DNA of 64,000 nucleotides from Pseudaeromonas sharmana (GTDB taxonomy: Bacteria; Pseudomonadota; Gammaproteobacteria; Enterobacterales; Aeromonadaceae): contig NZ_JBHSAF010000014.1 in NCBI RefSeq assembly GCF_042649925.1, forward strand, positions 186,001 to 250,000, in the 5' to 3' direction. The translations under genes and the position numbers were made by a program. Positions within the stretch are counted from its first letter, which is position 1. The number at the start of each line of letters is the position of its first letter. Shown piece by piece: positions 34,048 through 44,400 of this stretch. The notes beneath the pieces are model-generated. The model was not told where the DNA came from and ran no database searches. It saw only the letters and a list, made by a program, of their open reading frames with translations.

Positions 34048-35109
34048 ATGCTGGGATTTGTCGGGCTGGGCAGTGTGGTGGAAAGTGCATGGTTGCCTGC
34101 ATTGAGTCGGTTGGCAGCGCCGAGGTTGCGTCTGCTGGGCGTAGATAGCGATCCTGCGCGTACGCTGCCGGGTGTCGAGCCGGTTTCATCATTGGCGGCC
34201 ATGCTGTCGCAGCCGTTACAAGGGCTGCTGGTCACTACGAACTCTGCGGCACATTGGTCGGTATTGCAGCAGGCATTGGACAGCGAAGTAGCGCAGATCA
34301 TCGTGGAAAAACCGGTGGTGGCGACATTGGCAGAGGCTGCCGCGCTGGCTCAGCAGCTGGCCGACCCGGCTCTGGCGGGGCGGGTGCTTGCACTGGATCA
34401 TTGGACGGCCCGGGTCGAGGGGCTGCAAACCCTGCTGGGGGGATTGCCTGGCGGCAGCCCGCTGCATGGCATACACGACATCCTGCGGATTGATGGCTAT
34501 GTGCGAGAGCGCAGCGGTTGCAATGAGCAGGGCGAACCTTGCGCCCTCAATTTTGCCACCGGCGAGCCGGATCGTCGCCAGTTGCGCCATCCCGACGGTG
34601 TGGTGCTGGATACCGGCACCCACGTGCTGGCCATGTTGCGCGAGTGGATGGTAGCCAATGGCTTGCCGTGCGGCTTGTCACTGCATCTGCGGGCGATGAC
34701 CGACCGTCTCGGACAGACCATTCCGGTCGGGGACGTCGCCACGGCGGAGGGACGGGCCGAGCTGGCAGGCACCATCGGCGGGGTGCCGCTAACGCTGCAC
34801 CTGGACAAGTACGCGGGCCCGGACGGTGGACGCAAGGGTCTGGTGGTCACCGGTCATTCCGGCTGGCAACTGTCGCTGGATCGCAAGGGCAATAGCGATC
34901 TGCTGCTGTTCGAGCACCAGGGACAACGGCATGAGTTGCAGCGTCCGGGAGCCCTCTATGACTACTGTCTGGCCGCGTGTTTACCTGATTGCCAGCCAGG
35001 CATCGAGACGCTAGGCCGGGCTGTCCGGCAGGCGATGACGCGTCGTCGTCTGGAAGAGGTGACCCTGCTGCTGGAGTTGCAGCAGGCATGGCGAAACCCG
35101 ATCTCATAG
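34048..35109 (+). CDS. Gfo/Idh/MocA-family oxidoreductase
   Basis: A 353-residue NAD(P)-dependent oxidoreductase. A Rossmann start (MLGFVGLGSVVESAWLPAL) is followed by the family EKP motif (IIVEKPVVATLAEAAALAQQL) near residue 90. The C-terminal domain has DTGTHVLAMLREW, which places the conserved catalytic-region Asp and His. The substrate is probably a sugar or a sugar-derived compound, but nothing nearby narrows it. GGAG lies 7 bp before the ATG at 34048; an upstream in-frame ATG at 33997 has no SD and falls before the Rossmann strand. It appears monocistronic. Confidence 0.8.
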   Translation: MLGFVGLGSVVESAWLPALSRLAAPRLRLLGVDSDPARTLPGVEPVSSLAAMLSQPLQGLLVTTNSAAHWSVLQQALDSEVAQIIVEKPVVATLAEAAALAQQLADPALAGRVLALDHWTARVEGLQTLLGGLPGGSPLHGIHDILRIDGYVRERSGCNEQGEPCALNFATGEPDRRQLRHPDGVVLDTGTHVLAMLREWMVANGLPCGLSLHLRAMTDRLGQTIPVGDVATAEGRAELAGTIGGVPLTLHLDKYAGPDGGRKGLVVTGHSGWQLSLDRKGNSDLLLFEHQGQRHELQRPGALYDYCLAACLPDCQPGIETLGRAVRQAMTRRRLEEVTLLLELQQAWRNPIS

Positions 35110-35600
35110 CATTAGCCATGCCACCGCGCGCCGCCGGCGACTGAGGGGGGCGCGCTGGATGGGTTGTCGATGCAACTAAGCAGACCTAGCACAGCGGATA
35201 GTCTGACCCGTCTTTGTGGCCGGTTATGCCGGGATAACTCCGCGTCCAGGGCGGGTTGCCAGTCATGGCGGCGCCTGCACCGCTATGCGCTCAGCCCTCA
35301 GTGCGGGTACTGCTCGGGGTGAATGCGCAACTTTTCGATCTGATGTCTAATGTCGCGCATCTACTGCCAGTGGCTGGCCTGCCAAGGTAGCCCTGCTACC
35401 GCAATTTTCTGCGACGAACCAGCGATTTGCCGTCATCCACCATATAGCCCGGCATGCAATACCTGGCCGCCTGGTCAGGCTGTTGATTGACCGGCGCCCA
35501 GGGCCCCGCCTGCAAAGGCGTGACTGGATCAAGTGATTCGAGACAGTTATCGTTGATGTTTTATGAGCACAAAAGGGCACATTAGAGCCTAAATTGTGGT
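35110..35600. other. Gene-free stretch upstream of hipBA
   Basis: About 490 bp with no credible coding frame on either strand and no RNA gene that I recognise. Base composition turns AT-rich from about 35530, where the hipB control region begins. Confidence 0.5.
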
Positions 35601-35613
35601 TTAGGTGCTGTAT

Positions 35614-35712
35614 TTGGCACTTAATAGGCATGGCGCTGTGAAATCTTTTAGTCGTTAGCTATTATGTTCTATAATTGGAACACTAATCGGATTATGCATA
35701 CATAAAGTGCCA
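35614..35712 (+). promoter_or_regulatory. hipBA promoter with flanking HipB-type half-sites
   Basis: TATAAT at 35670-35675 is a good -10 element. TTGGCACTT (35614-35622) and AAGTGCCAA (35704-35712) are perfect inverted copies lying on either side of it, with a related GGGCAC at about 35575. HipB autoregulates by binding inverted sites around its promoter, so these are likely operators. Confidence 0.5.
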
Positions 35713-35727
35713 ATATGGGGTCATAAT

Positions 35728-36057
35728 ATGATTAATGGTGTATCGCCTGCTGCCATGGCTGCCGAGTTGGGCGCGCGACTCAAACAGGCTCGATTGAATC
35801 AAAATATTACCCAGAGCCAACTGGCCGATCAGGTCGGCATCACACGCAAAGCGGTGTTAAATGCGGAGAAGGGACAGGTGTCGCTGGAGGTGTTCGTGGC
35901 GATCATGGCGGGCCTTAACCTGACGGCTGAGCTGGATCTGTTTCTGCCGGTGCAGCTGGTCTCGCCACTGCAACTGGCGAAGCTGCAGGGTAAACGTCGC
36001 GTGCGTGCCTCGTCGCCCACGGTCAAAGAACCCGAGCAGGAGCCGATGTCATGGTGA
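35728..36057 (+). CDS. hipB: HipB-like antitoxin, XRE-family repressor
   Basis: A 109-residue DNA-binding protein with an HTH at about residues 13-65 (LGARLKQARLNQNITQSQLADQVGITRKAVLNAEKGQ). It neutralises HipA and represses the pair. The C-terminal 30 residues are charged and probably flexible. ATG at 35728 is preferred over an in-frame GTG at 35707 because the latter overlaps a presumed operator. The reading frame overlaps hipA by 7 bp. Confidence 0.85.
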   Translation: MINGVSPAAMAAELGARLKQARLNQNITQSQLADQVGITRKAVLNAEKGQVSLEVFVAIMAGLNLTAELDLFLPVQLVSPLQLAKLQGKRRVRASSPTVKEPEQEPMSW

Positions 36058-37367
36058 TGGAGGTTGTGAACGTCCATTATCACGGAGCGCTGGTTGGGGC
36101 GGTGAGCTATGACACGGATGGCCAGCGCTCGGCGTTTGAATATGACAGGCAGTTCATCAAGACCGGCATCCAGCTGTCACCGCTCATGATGCCGTTATCC
36201 GAGCAAATTTATACCTTTCCCGCGCTGGGCTATGCGACCTTTAAGGGGCTCCCCGGCTTACTGGCCGATTCGCTGCCAGATGATTTCGGCAATGCCGTCC
36301 TCAACGCCTGGGTGGCGGCACAGGGTCAGTCCAGTAGTGCCATTACCCCTTTGCAACGTTTGCAATACACCGGGTTGCGGGGCATGGGGGCGCTGGAGTA
36401 CAGACCGGCATTTCGCGTTAAAAACCTCAATAGCACCCATGAGATCAGCATCGAGTCGCTAGTATCCATTGCACAGGAGGTCCTGGATCAGCGTACTGGT
36501 TTTGAAGTGGCGCTCAGGTCGAATGGGCAAGAGGATCGGCAAGGCATGCTGGCGCTGCTGTCCGTCGGCATGAGTGCCGGTGGCGCACGTCCTAAGGCCG
36601 TGCTGGCGTTTAATGATGACTTCACCGAAGTACGTTCAGGCCAGGCCAAGGTGCCGGAAGGCTACACCCACTACCTGATGAAATTCGATGGTGTAAGCGA
36701 GCACAATAAAGACCGCGAAACGTTCGGTGATCCGCTGGGATTCGGCGCCATGGAGTATGTCTATTACCTGATGGCCACGGGCTCGGGTATTGAGATGATG
36801 CCGTGCCGGTTGCTGGATGAGGGCAGCCGTCGCCATTTTCTTACCCAACGCTTCGATCGGCGTGGTAATGAAAAAATCCATGTGCAAACCCTCAACGGTC
36901 TTGCGCACGTTGATTACAAGCAGCACGGCTCATACTCCTACGAGGAGTTGTTCGGCACGGCCCGGCAGCTGCGTTTGCCTGCCCGGGATGCCGAGCAGTT
37001 ATTGCGCCGGATGGTGTTCAACATAGTGGCGCGCAATCATGATGATCATGCCAAGAATTTTGCCTTCATGCTGACAGGCACTCAGTGGTCATTGGCACCC
37101 GCCTATGACATCGCCTACAGCTACAAGCCCGATAGCAGATGGGTAGGCACACACTGGATGCGATTGAACGGTAAACAAGACAACTTCGTGCGTGCCGATT
37201 TCCAGAAACTGAGCCAGTTGTCGCCGATGTTTACGCCCAATAGGGTGGATGCAGTCATTGGCCAGGTTATTGAACAGGTATCAACGTGGCCCACGCTGGC
37301 AAAGGAACACGGCGTCCCGAAATCCCTCATCGATGAGGTGCAAAAAAATCTGCGGCTCAAACTGTAA
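36051..37367 (+). CDS. hipA: HipA-like serine/threonine kinase toxin
   Basis: A 438-residue HipA-family kinase, the length of E. coli HipA (440). The N-terminal subdomain (YDTDGQRSAFEYDRQFIKTGIQLSPLMMP) is followed by the kinase core. The catalytic motif is N329-H-D-D-H-A-K-N336, and YDIAYSY holds the metal-binding Asp. In E. coli the toxin phosphorylates GltX and causes growth arrest; related kinases use other targets, so the substrate here is open. All catalytic residues look intact, so the toxin is probably active. Confidence 0.9.
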   Translation: MVMEVVNVHYHGALVGAVSYDTDGQRSAFEYDRQFIKTGIQLSPLMMPLSEQIYTFPALGYATFKGLPGLLADSLPDDFGNAVLNAWVAAQGQSSSAITPLQRLQYTGLRGMGALEYRPAFRVKNLNSTHEISIESLVSIAQEVLDQRTGFEVALRSNGQEDRQGMLALLSVGMSAGGARPKAVLAFNDDFTEVRSGQAKVPEGYTHYLMKFDGVSEHNKDRETFGDPLGFGAMEYVYYLMATGSGIEMMPCRLLDEGSRRHFLTQRFDRRGNEKIHVQTLNGLAHVDYKQHGSYSYEELFGTARQLRLPARDAEQLLRRMVFNIVARNHDDHAKNFAFMLTGTQWSLAPAYDIAYSYKPDSRWVGTHWMRLNGKQDNFVRADFQKLSQLSPMFTPNRVDAVIGQVIEQVSTWPTLAKEHGVPKSLIDEVQKNLRLKL

Positions 37368-37827
37368 GCGGGCCGCGAAGGGCAATCTCGCCGCATAGGG
37401 CACGCTATGTTCACCCCACTCGCTGTGCCTGGAGTAGGCGTTAAGACATGCACGGGCTGGCATCTGACTCTCTGGCTGGCTTGGCACCACAATCGGGCCT
37501 GAGGCCTGTAGTCTGGTTTGTTCCAGAACCGACGAGGGCAGGGGTTATCAGGTCGAGTTTTGCTCCCCGAGCGCACACAGACGAGCAACTCCAGCACCTT
37601 CCGCTTGGCTGCGGAATTGTCTCTTGTTCGGAGTGTTTTCTTGATTTCTTTGCGTCTACCACAAGGCATGATCGTGACCTTGCGGAAGTACCAGATACCG
37701 TGCGGGTAACTTAGGCCAGAGACGGCCAGAGATTCATGAGGTTGCCTCTTGTTTGTCTACAGGCCGGCGTCCACCCCCAGTGGATGACCAGACAGGCTTT
37801 GAGGCTAACTAATTGATTTGCCAGAAA
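37368..37827. other. Gene-free stretch between hipA and ffs
   Basis: 460 bp with no supported gene. Overlapping frames on both strands lack SD sequences and recognisable domains. Confidence 0.5.
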
Positions 37828-37941
37828 TGGTGGGGGCTCTGCCAGCCACATCCCGGCACTCGAAGGACTCGCCTTGGCTGCTACCTTCCGGTCCTGACCA
37901 GGTCGACGAGATTCCGATGCGGGAGGACCAACAGAGCCCCC
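37828..37941 (-). ncRNA. ffs: 4.5S RNA of the signal recognition particle
   Basis: On the reverse strand the RNA starts GGGGGCTCTGTTGG and ends GGCAGAGCCCCCACC, closing a long rod. The apical domain has the invariant GGTCAGGACCGGAAGGTAGCAGCC sequence (shown here split: GGTCAGG, CCGGAAGG, AGCAGCCAAGGC), which binds Ffh. It aligns with E. coli 4.5S RNA over its whole length of about 114 nt. The exact 3' end is set by processing. Confidence 0.95.
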
Positions 37942-38035
37942 ATAACAACGCCGGCGAGTCTACCTAGCCTGGCTGGCAATTGCAAACCCTTTACCGGTCA
38001 GGGTTGCTCAAGTGCCTGAAAACTCGGCAACCTGG

Positions 38036-38824
38036 CTAAAAAAACAGGAATTTGATCGCAATTAGCAGCTGCAGCAAGGCAAAGCTGCGACGCAGCCAGA
38101 GGCTGGATAAGCGGTGGGCCAGGCGGACACCGAGACGGGCGGTCAGGGTACTGGTCAGCACTATGCCCAGCAGTGCGGGCCAGTAGACGAAACCAAAAGC
38201 GTGCGCCGGCAAGGCGGGCTCATGCCAGCCGTGATAGATATAGCTAATGGTGGCACTGACGGTCACCGGGATGCCACAGGCGGCCGAGATGGCGATCGCC
38301 TGCACCATGGGGACGTGGCGCCAGCGCAGGTACGGCACGATCAGGGTGCCGCCACCGATGCCAAATAGCGCCGAACTGACGCCGATCGCCGTGCCAACCA
38401 GGGGGCGTTCCAAGCGGGTGACATGGGGATGTTTGCCCTGCGGGCGCCAATCGCACCAGATCTGTAGCGCCATCACCAAGGCAAACAGACCGATCAGTTG
38501 CTGCAGCAGCGTGGCGCTGAGACCGGCGGCAATATCGCCCCCGAGCAGTGCACCGCACACCATGCCAGCCGAGAGCTGCAGAACCAGGCGCCACTCCAAT
38601 TCGACTTTGGCCATGTGGGCACGCACTGAACTCAGGGCAGTAAACACGATGCAGGCCAGCGAGGTGCCCACGGCCAAATGGATGCTGATGCTTTCCGGCA
38701 ATCCCTGCAGGCGGTAACTGAGCAATAACAGCGGCACTATGATGAGGCCGCCACCAATGCCGAACAGGCCGGCCAGAAAACCAGACAACAGGCCGGTGGC
38801 GAGGTAGATGAGGATCAAGGTCAT
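38036..38824 (-). CDS. TSUP-family permease (TauE/SafE, YfcA-like)
   Basis: A 262-residue membrane protein with about eight TM helices and the duplicated family motif: GLFGIGGGLIIVPLLLL near residue 20 and ALFGIGGGTLIVPYL near residue 150. Members export or import sulfur-containing organic anions; the substrate is not predictable here. No sulfur-metabolism neighbour is present. Confidence 0.88.
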   Translation of the reverse strand: MTLILIYLATGLLSGFLAGLFGIGGGLIIVPLLLLSYRLQGLPESISIHLAVGTSLACIVFTALSSVRAHMAKVELEWRLVLQLSAGMVCGALLGGDIAAGLSATLLQQLIGLFALVMALQIWCDWRPQGKHPHVTRLERPLVGTAIGVSSALFGIGGGTLIVPYLRWRHVPMVQAIAISAACGIPVTVSATISYIYHGWHEPALPAHAFGFVYWPALLGIVLTSTLTARLGVRLAHRLSSLWLRRSFALLQLLIAIKFLFF

Positions 38825-38912
38825 GCGACGGCAACCATGATGAAACGTGGTCCGATCCTAAGGGGCAGGGCAGCGGATGACAAGTCGCTGCCCTGTTTTG
38901 AGCCCGACGAGT

Positions 38913-40349
38913 CTAGCCGAGGCTCAGGTTACCGTGACTGGCCAGCCACAGCGTCCACAGGGCAACGGCGCCCAGTATCAGGCTGAGAGCTTGTTCCACC
39001 CGGTTCAACTGTCGAGCGCCGTGCTGGCGGCGAGCGACCCAGTAGATCAGGATCCCCGGCGCATACAGCAGGGTGACCAGCATCAGGTACTCCAGGCCGG
39101 CGGCGTAGACCAGCCAGAGGCCGTAGAGCGTCGCGATCAGGGCGATGGCCAGATCGCGACGCCGGGCTGCGTCTTGCTGTTCGTAGCTGATGCCGCTCCA
39201 GCTCAGGCGCACGCCATAAGCGGCGGAGAAGACATAAGGCACCAGGGCCGCGGCGGTGGTGACATTCACCAGCAGCAGGTAGGTGCTCTGCTGGAACAGA
39301 ATGATCAGCAAGAACAACTGAATCATCGCGGTCGATGCCCAAAGCGCATGATGAGGTGCGCCATTGCGGTTCTCGGCGGCAAACCAGCTGGGGAACAGAC
39401 CGGTACGCGCGGCGATAAACGGCACTTCACAAGCCATCAAGGTCCAGCTCAGGAAGGCACCGCAGACCGAGATCATCATGCCACCGTTGATCAGCATGGC
39501 TCCCCACGGGCCGACCACGCGCTCAAGGATGGCGGCGGTAGAGGGGTTCTTCAGCGCGGCCACTTCCGGTTGGGTCATGACACCCAGCGCAAACAGACTG
39601 ACCATGACATACAGCGCCAGTGCGCTGAGCAGCGCGATGAGGGTCGCTTTACCGACATCGCTGCGACGCTCGGCGCGGGCGGAAACGACGATGGCGCCTT
39701 CGATGCCGATGAACACCCAGAGGGTGATTTTCATCGTCGATTTAATCTGCTCCAGCACACTGCCGAGACCAGCGGTGTTCTGGCCCCAGATATCCAGCGA
39801 GAAGGTCGGCAGATGAAAGGCCAGCAACAGAGCGACACACAGCACCACCAGCGGCACCAGCTTGGCGATGGTGGTGATGATATTGACGAACGCGGCCAGG
39901 CGAATGCCGCGCAGCACCAGCAGGTGCACGCACCAGATCAGTACTGAGCCCAGTGCAATCGCCGCAGGCGTGTTGCCTTCACCCATCAGCACCTGTTGCG
40001 GGGTATCGACGAAGTAACTCAGGGCACTGCATAGCACCACGACGTAGGAGACGTTGGCCAGCAACTGGCAGATCCAGTAGCCCCAGGCGGCATTGAAGCC
40101 GATCAGGCTGCCAAATCCGGCACGGGCATAGGTGAAGATGCCGCCGTCCAGATCTGGGCGGCGCAGCGACAGAAACTGGTATACCAGGGCCAGGCAGATC
40201 ATGCCGATGCCGGTAATGAGCCAACCGAGGCTGATGGCGCCGACTTGTGCCTGGGCGGCAATATTCTGTGGCAGGCTGAAGATGCCGGCACCGACCATGG
40301 AGCTCAATACCAGCGCGATCAGGGCGCCCAGTCCTAGGTTTTTCTTCAT
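38913..40349 (-). CDS. APC-family basic amino-acid permease / antiporter (ArcD-like)
   Basis: A 478-residue transporter with about 12 TM helices. The N-terminus LGLGALIALVLSSMVGAGIFSLPQNIA is the conserved APC TM1 with the GAGIF substrate-binding break. FIGIEGAIVVSARAERRSDVGKAT matches the TM6 region of arginine/ornithine antiporters and lysine permeases, so a basic amino acid is the likely substrate. The start is uncertain: ATG at 40349 fits the family N-terminus, but in-frame ATGs at 40367 and 40406 exist and none has a clear SD. No arc (arginine deiminase) genes are adjacent. Confidence 0.8.
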   Translation of the reverse strand: MKKNLGLGALIALVLSSMVGAGIFSLPQNIAAQAQVGAISLGWLITGIGMICLALVYQFLSLRRPDLDGGIFTYARAGFGSLIGFNAAWGYWICQLLANVSYVVVLCSALSYFVDTPQQVLMGEGNTPAAIALGSVLIWCVHLLVLRGIRLAAFVNIITTIAKLVPLVVLCVALLLAFHLPTFSLDIWGQNTAGLGSVLEQIKSTMKITLWVFIGIEGAIVVSARAERRSDVGKATLIALLSALALYVMVSLFALGVMTQPEVAALKNPSTAAILERVVGPWGAMLINGGMMISVCGAFLSWTLMACEVPFIAARTGLFPSWFAAENRNGAPHHALWASTAMIQLFLLIILFQQSTYLLLVNVTTAAALVPYVFSAAYGVRLSWSGISYEQQDAARRRDLAIALIATLYGLWLVYAAGLEYLMLVTLLYAPGILIYWVARRQHGARQLNRVEQALSLILGAVALWTLWLASHGNLSLG

Positions 40350-40582
40350 GTGTGTATTTTCATGCATCGAGGTGAATGTTGAGTCATGCCAACTAAAGCA
40401 TGGCATGCCAGAAGGCGCGCACTATATTGCTTAACTATGTTGTTATCAACGCACATAACGGCAATTAAATTCATTTTTTGTGAAAAAAGCAGGCGAATAA
40501 ACCTAAATGGCACCCGCGGGGCGATATTTTGCATCTTTACGCAGTCTCGGCGACGGCCAGGCGGGCTGAATCGGGGGGGCAG

Positions 40583-40616
40583 AAAGCAACATGCCGTCGG
40601 CGATGACGGCATGTTG
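40583..40616 (-). terminator. Terminator after the YbjN-like gene
   Basis: CAACATGCCGTC / GACGGCATGTTG, a perfect 12-bp stem. On the reverse strand it is followed by CTTTCT, a short U-rich tail, 8 bp after the stop codon of the leftward gene. Confidence 0.65.
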
Positions 40617-40623
40617 GGGGAGA

Positions 40624-41082
40624 TCAATGCATGGCACTGCCTGGCGGCATCGCCTCTTCAGGCGGATTAAGAAAGCCCATCTGTTCACACTCACCATACA
40701 GTTGTTGCGTCGCCTCGATCGTGGTGCGCATAAACAGATGTAACTGTTCGTCGGTCAGGCCAGCCGCGGTGGCCAGCGAATCACAGATCATCAGCCGGGG
40801 CAGATTGTCATCCACCACATCGACAAACACCTTCAGCGCGGGATAGTTCATGTTCAGACGTCCCAGGTCGGCCACCAGCGGCAGCAAGGCCGTTGGGCGG
40901 ATCTCCAGTTCGGTGGTGAACATGATGCCGTCGTTTTCCACAAACAGCCGGCTCTCGAGCACCCCCTCCAGCGACTGCAAGTCAACGACATGGATGCCGT
41001 GGCACTGATCGCACAGGTAGTGGGGAAACTGGCCCTGGCTCAGCCAGCGCATCACAACTTCAAAGCTCGGAACTATCATCAT
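40624..41082 (-). CDS. YbjN-type protein
   Basis: A 152-residue soluble protein with the fold of YbjN / secretion-chaperone-like proteins: MRWLSQGQFPHYLCDQCHGIHVVDLQ, a central ELEIRPTALLPLVADLGRLNMNYPALKVFVDV strand-helix pattern, and a helical C-terminal half. The CDQC pair could bind metal but is isolated. In E. coli YbjN affects motility and stress responses; the molecular role is unknown. Transcribed leftward as a single gene. Confidence 0.65.
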   Translation of the reverse strand: MMIVPSFEVVMRWLSQGQFPHYLCDQCHGIHVVDLQSLEGVLESRLFVENDGIMFTTELEIRPTALLPLVADLGRLNMNYPALKVFVDVVDDNLPRLMICDSLATAAGLTDEQLHLFMRTTIEATQQLYGECEQMGFLNPPEEAMPPGSAMH

Positions 41083-41337
41083 TGCTCGGATTCTTGGTGA
41101 AAAAGACGCCGCAGTCTAAACCAAAAGCCGGCATCAATGAAGTCATCGACAACATACCGGGTCGCCGAGCCCCGGTATACCGGGCAGACGCGGGCGCACA
41201 CGACGTCGTGCTTGCCGACTGAGTGCGACATGCGTGCCTTGTCGGCTGTCAGTGGCGAAAATCAGTACCGTTGCCAGAAAAAGGATAATGATGCCGGCAA
41301 GCTATGCCGCCTGTTGTCGGCAGAGCAGGCCATAGGC

Positions 41338-41389
41338 GTGGTGGCCGGGAGGGACGCAGTATGGCGTCCCCTGCGGCCGCGGCCACCAC
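41338..41389 (+). other. Long compound stem-loop upstream of hrpA
   Basis: GTGGTGGCCG (41338) pairs with CGGCCACCAC (41380), and inside it GGGACGC (41351) pairs with GCGTCCC (41364). GTTTTGG follows. It could be a terminator or leader element 70 bp before hrpA. The rest of the 374-bp gap between the YbjN-like gene and hrpA shows nothing else that I recognise. Confidence 0.5.
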
Positions 41390-41456
41390 GTTTTGGTCTG
41401 GTTCCCTTTTCTGCTAGCATGACGGCCATTGTTACTGCTGCCGTTGCTGGGCCGGA

Positions 41457-44400
41457 ATGCTTCCGGTGGGTGATGGCGCGGCTGTCTGTGGGGTTGTCAG
41501 CGTGTCCTTGTCTATTTCCCAATTGCAATCTGCCTTGTCCACCTGTCTGGCGATGGATCGTCAGCGCCTGTCGCGCCGTCTGCGCGGTGTCGAAAAAGTG
41601 CCGGCGGCCAAACGCCAGCCAATCCTCGAGGCCATCGCGCTGGAGCTGGCGGCGGCGCAGCTGCGTGCCGAGGCGCGCGCCAGCAAGCTGCCGGCCATCG
41701 ACTATCCGGCAGATCTGCCGGTCAGTCAGAAGAAGGATGAGATTGCCCGCGCCATCGCCGCGCATCAGGTGGTGATCGTCGCCGGCGAAACCGGCTCGGG
41801 CAAGACCACCCAGCTGCCGAAGATCTGCCTGCAACTGGGGCGCGGGGTGCAGGGGCTGATCGGCCATACCCAACCGCGGCGTCTGGCGGCACGCAGTGTG
41901 GCGACCCGGATTGCCGAGGAGCTCAAGAGCGAGCTGGGCAGTACCGTGGGTTACAAGGTGCGGTTCAATGATCAGGTGGGTGACGACACCTTCGTCAAAC
42001 TGATGACCGACGGTATCCTGCTGGCCGAAATCCAGCATGATCGTCTGCTGAGCCAGTATGACACCCTGATCATTGACGAAGCCCACGAACGCAGCCTGAA
42101 CATCGACTTCATTCTCGGCTACCTCAAGCAGCTGCTGCCGAAACGTCCCGATCTGAAGGTGATCATCACCTCGGCGACCATCGATCCCGAACGCTTTGCC
42201 CGCCATTTTGGCAAGGCGCCGATCATCGAGGTCACAGGTCGCACCTATCCGGTGGAGACCCGCTATCGGCCGCTGGTCGATGGCAGCGAGGAAAAAGATC
42301 CGCTGCAGGGCATCTTCGATGCCGTCGACGAGCTGTGTGTCGAGGGGCTCGGCGATATTCTGATCTTCATGAACGGCGAGCGCGAAATCCGCGATACCGC
42401 CGACGCGCTGCGCAAGCGCAACCTGCGCGATACCGAAATCTTGCCGCTCTATTCGCGGCTCTCCAATGCCGAGCAGAACCGGGTATTCAGTCCCCATCCC
42501 GGCCGGCGCATCGTGCTGGCGACCAACGTCGCCGAAACCTCGCTGACGGTGCCGGGTATCCGCTATGTCATCGATCCGGGTACCGCGCGCATCAGCCGCT
42601 ACTCGGCGCGCACCAAGGTACAACGGCTGCCGATCGAGCCCATCTCCCAGGCCAGTGCCAACCAGCGCAAGGGGCGCTGTGGCCGCGTGGCACCGGGGAT
42701 CTGTATCCGCCTGTATGACGAGAGTGATTTTCTCGGTCGGCCGGAGTTTACCGATCCGGAGATCCTGCGCACCAACCTGGCGTCGGTCATCCTGCAGATG
42801 CTGGCGCTCGGGCTCGGCGATATCAGCCGCTTCCCGTTTGTCGAGCCGCCGGATAGCCGCCAGATCACCGACGGCATTCGTCTGCTGGAAGAACTTGGCG
42901 CCATTGAGGGCAAATGGCAGGAGGGCAAGCCCGAGCAACCGGGGCAGGGTAATGGCCTGCGCCTGACCGCCATCGGCCGCCAGCTGGCACGTATTCCGCT
43001 CGATCCGCGTCTGGCGCGCATGGTCATCGAGGCGCCGAAGTTTGACTGCCTGGAGGAGGTGCTGATCATCACCTCGGCACTGTCAATTCAAGATCCGCGC
43101 GAGCGGCCGATGGAGAAGAAGCAGGCCAGCGACGAGCAGCATCGCCGCTTCGAGGACAAGGAGTCGGACTTCGTCGCGTTCCTCAATCTGTGGCGCTATC
43201 TGCAGGAGGCGCAGGAACAGGACAGCCAGAACCAGTTCCGCCGTCGCTGCCAGCAGGAGTTCCTCTCCTATCTGCGCATCCGCGAGTGGCAGGACATTCA
43301 CTATCAGGTGCGCCAGGCCACCCGTGAATTGGGGCTCGTGCATAACGACGTCGCGGGCGACAACATCCGCATTCATCAGGCGCTGCTGGTGGGGCTGCTC
43401 AGCCATATCGGGTGCAAGGATGGTGACAAGCAGGAGTTCATCGGCGCCCGCAATGCCCGCTTCATGCTGTTCCCGGGCTCCGGTCTGTTCAAGAAGCCGC
43501 CGAAATGGGTGATGGCCGCCGAGCTGACCGAGACCTCGCGGCTGTTTGCCCGCACCGCGGCGCGTATCCAGCCGGAGTGGATTGAGCCGCTGGCCCAGCA
43601 TCTGGTCAAGCGCTCCTACTCGGATCCGCACTGGTCGCGCAAGGCCGGCGCCGTGCTGGCGCTGGAAAAAGTGACCCTGTATGGCCTGACGATCGTGCCG
43701 GAGCGCGAGGTGCAGTACAGCCAGATCGATCCGGCCGCCTGTCGTGAGCTGTTTATCCGCCGCGCGCTGGTGGAAGGCGACTTCGAGACGCGCCACGCTT
43801 TCTTCAAGCAAAACCTCAAGCTGCTGGCCGAGGTCGAGGAGCTGGAGCACAAGTCGCGCCGGCGCGACATTCTGGTGGATGACGAGGCGCTGTTTGCGTT
43901 CTATGACGAGCGCATTCCGCACGATGTGGTGTCGGCCCGCCATTTCGACCGCTGGTGGCAGACCACCGCCAAGCAGGATCCGGAGCGACTGAACTTCGAA
44001 CGCGAGATGTTGATGAAGGGCGATGCCAGCCACGTCAACGAGCTTGATTATCCGAACTTCTGGCATCAGGGGCGTCTCAAGTTACGGCTCTCTTACCAGT
44101 TTGAGCCGGGTGAAGCCGCCGACGGCGTGACGGTGCATATTCCGTTGCCGATCCTCAACCAGGTTGAGCCCCAGGGCTTTGACTGGCAGATCCCGGGCTT
44201 GCGCCACGAGTTGCTGGTGGCGCTGATCAAGGCGCTACCCAAGCAGCTGCGCAAGAATTTCGTGCCGGCACCGAACTACGCCAGCGCCTTGAACCAGGCG
44301 TTGAACCCGGATTCCGGCCCCTTGCTCGACAGCATCGAAAAGCAGCTCAAACGCATGAGCGGCGTGACCATCCCGCGCGAGAGCTGGGAGCTCAATCAGG

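Noticed and set aside
37121..37669. Reverse-strand frame of 182 codons overlapping hipA and the gap to ffs
   Set aside because: No SD, no domain, overlaps the conserved hipA 3' end.
38877..39947. 356-codon plus-strand frame opposite the amino-acid permease
   Set aside because: Gln/His/Gly-rich sequence without domains; the reverse-strand permease is convincing.
41262..42938. Long open frame (558 codons) on the reverse strand inside hrpA
   Set aside because: It mirrors the third-position GC bias of hrpA, has no SD or recognisable domain, and hrpA is certain.
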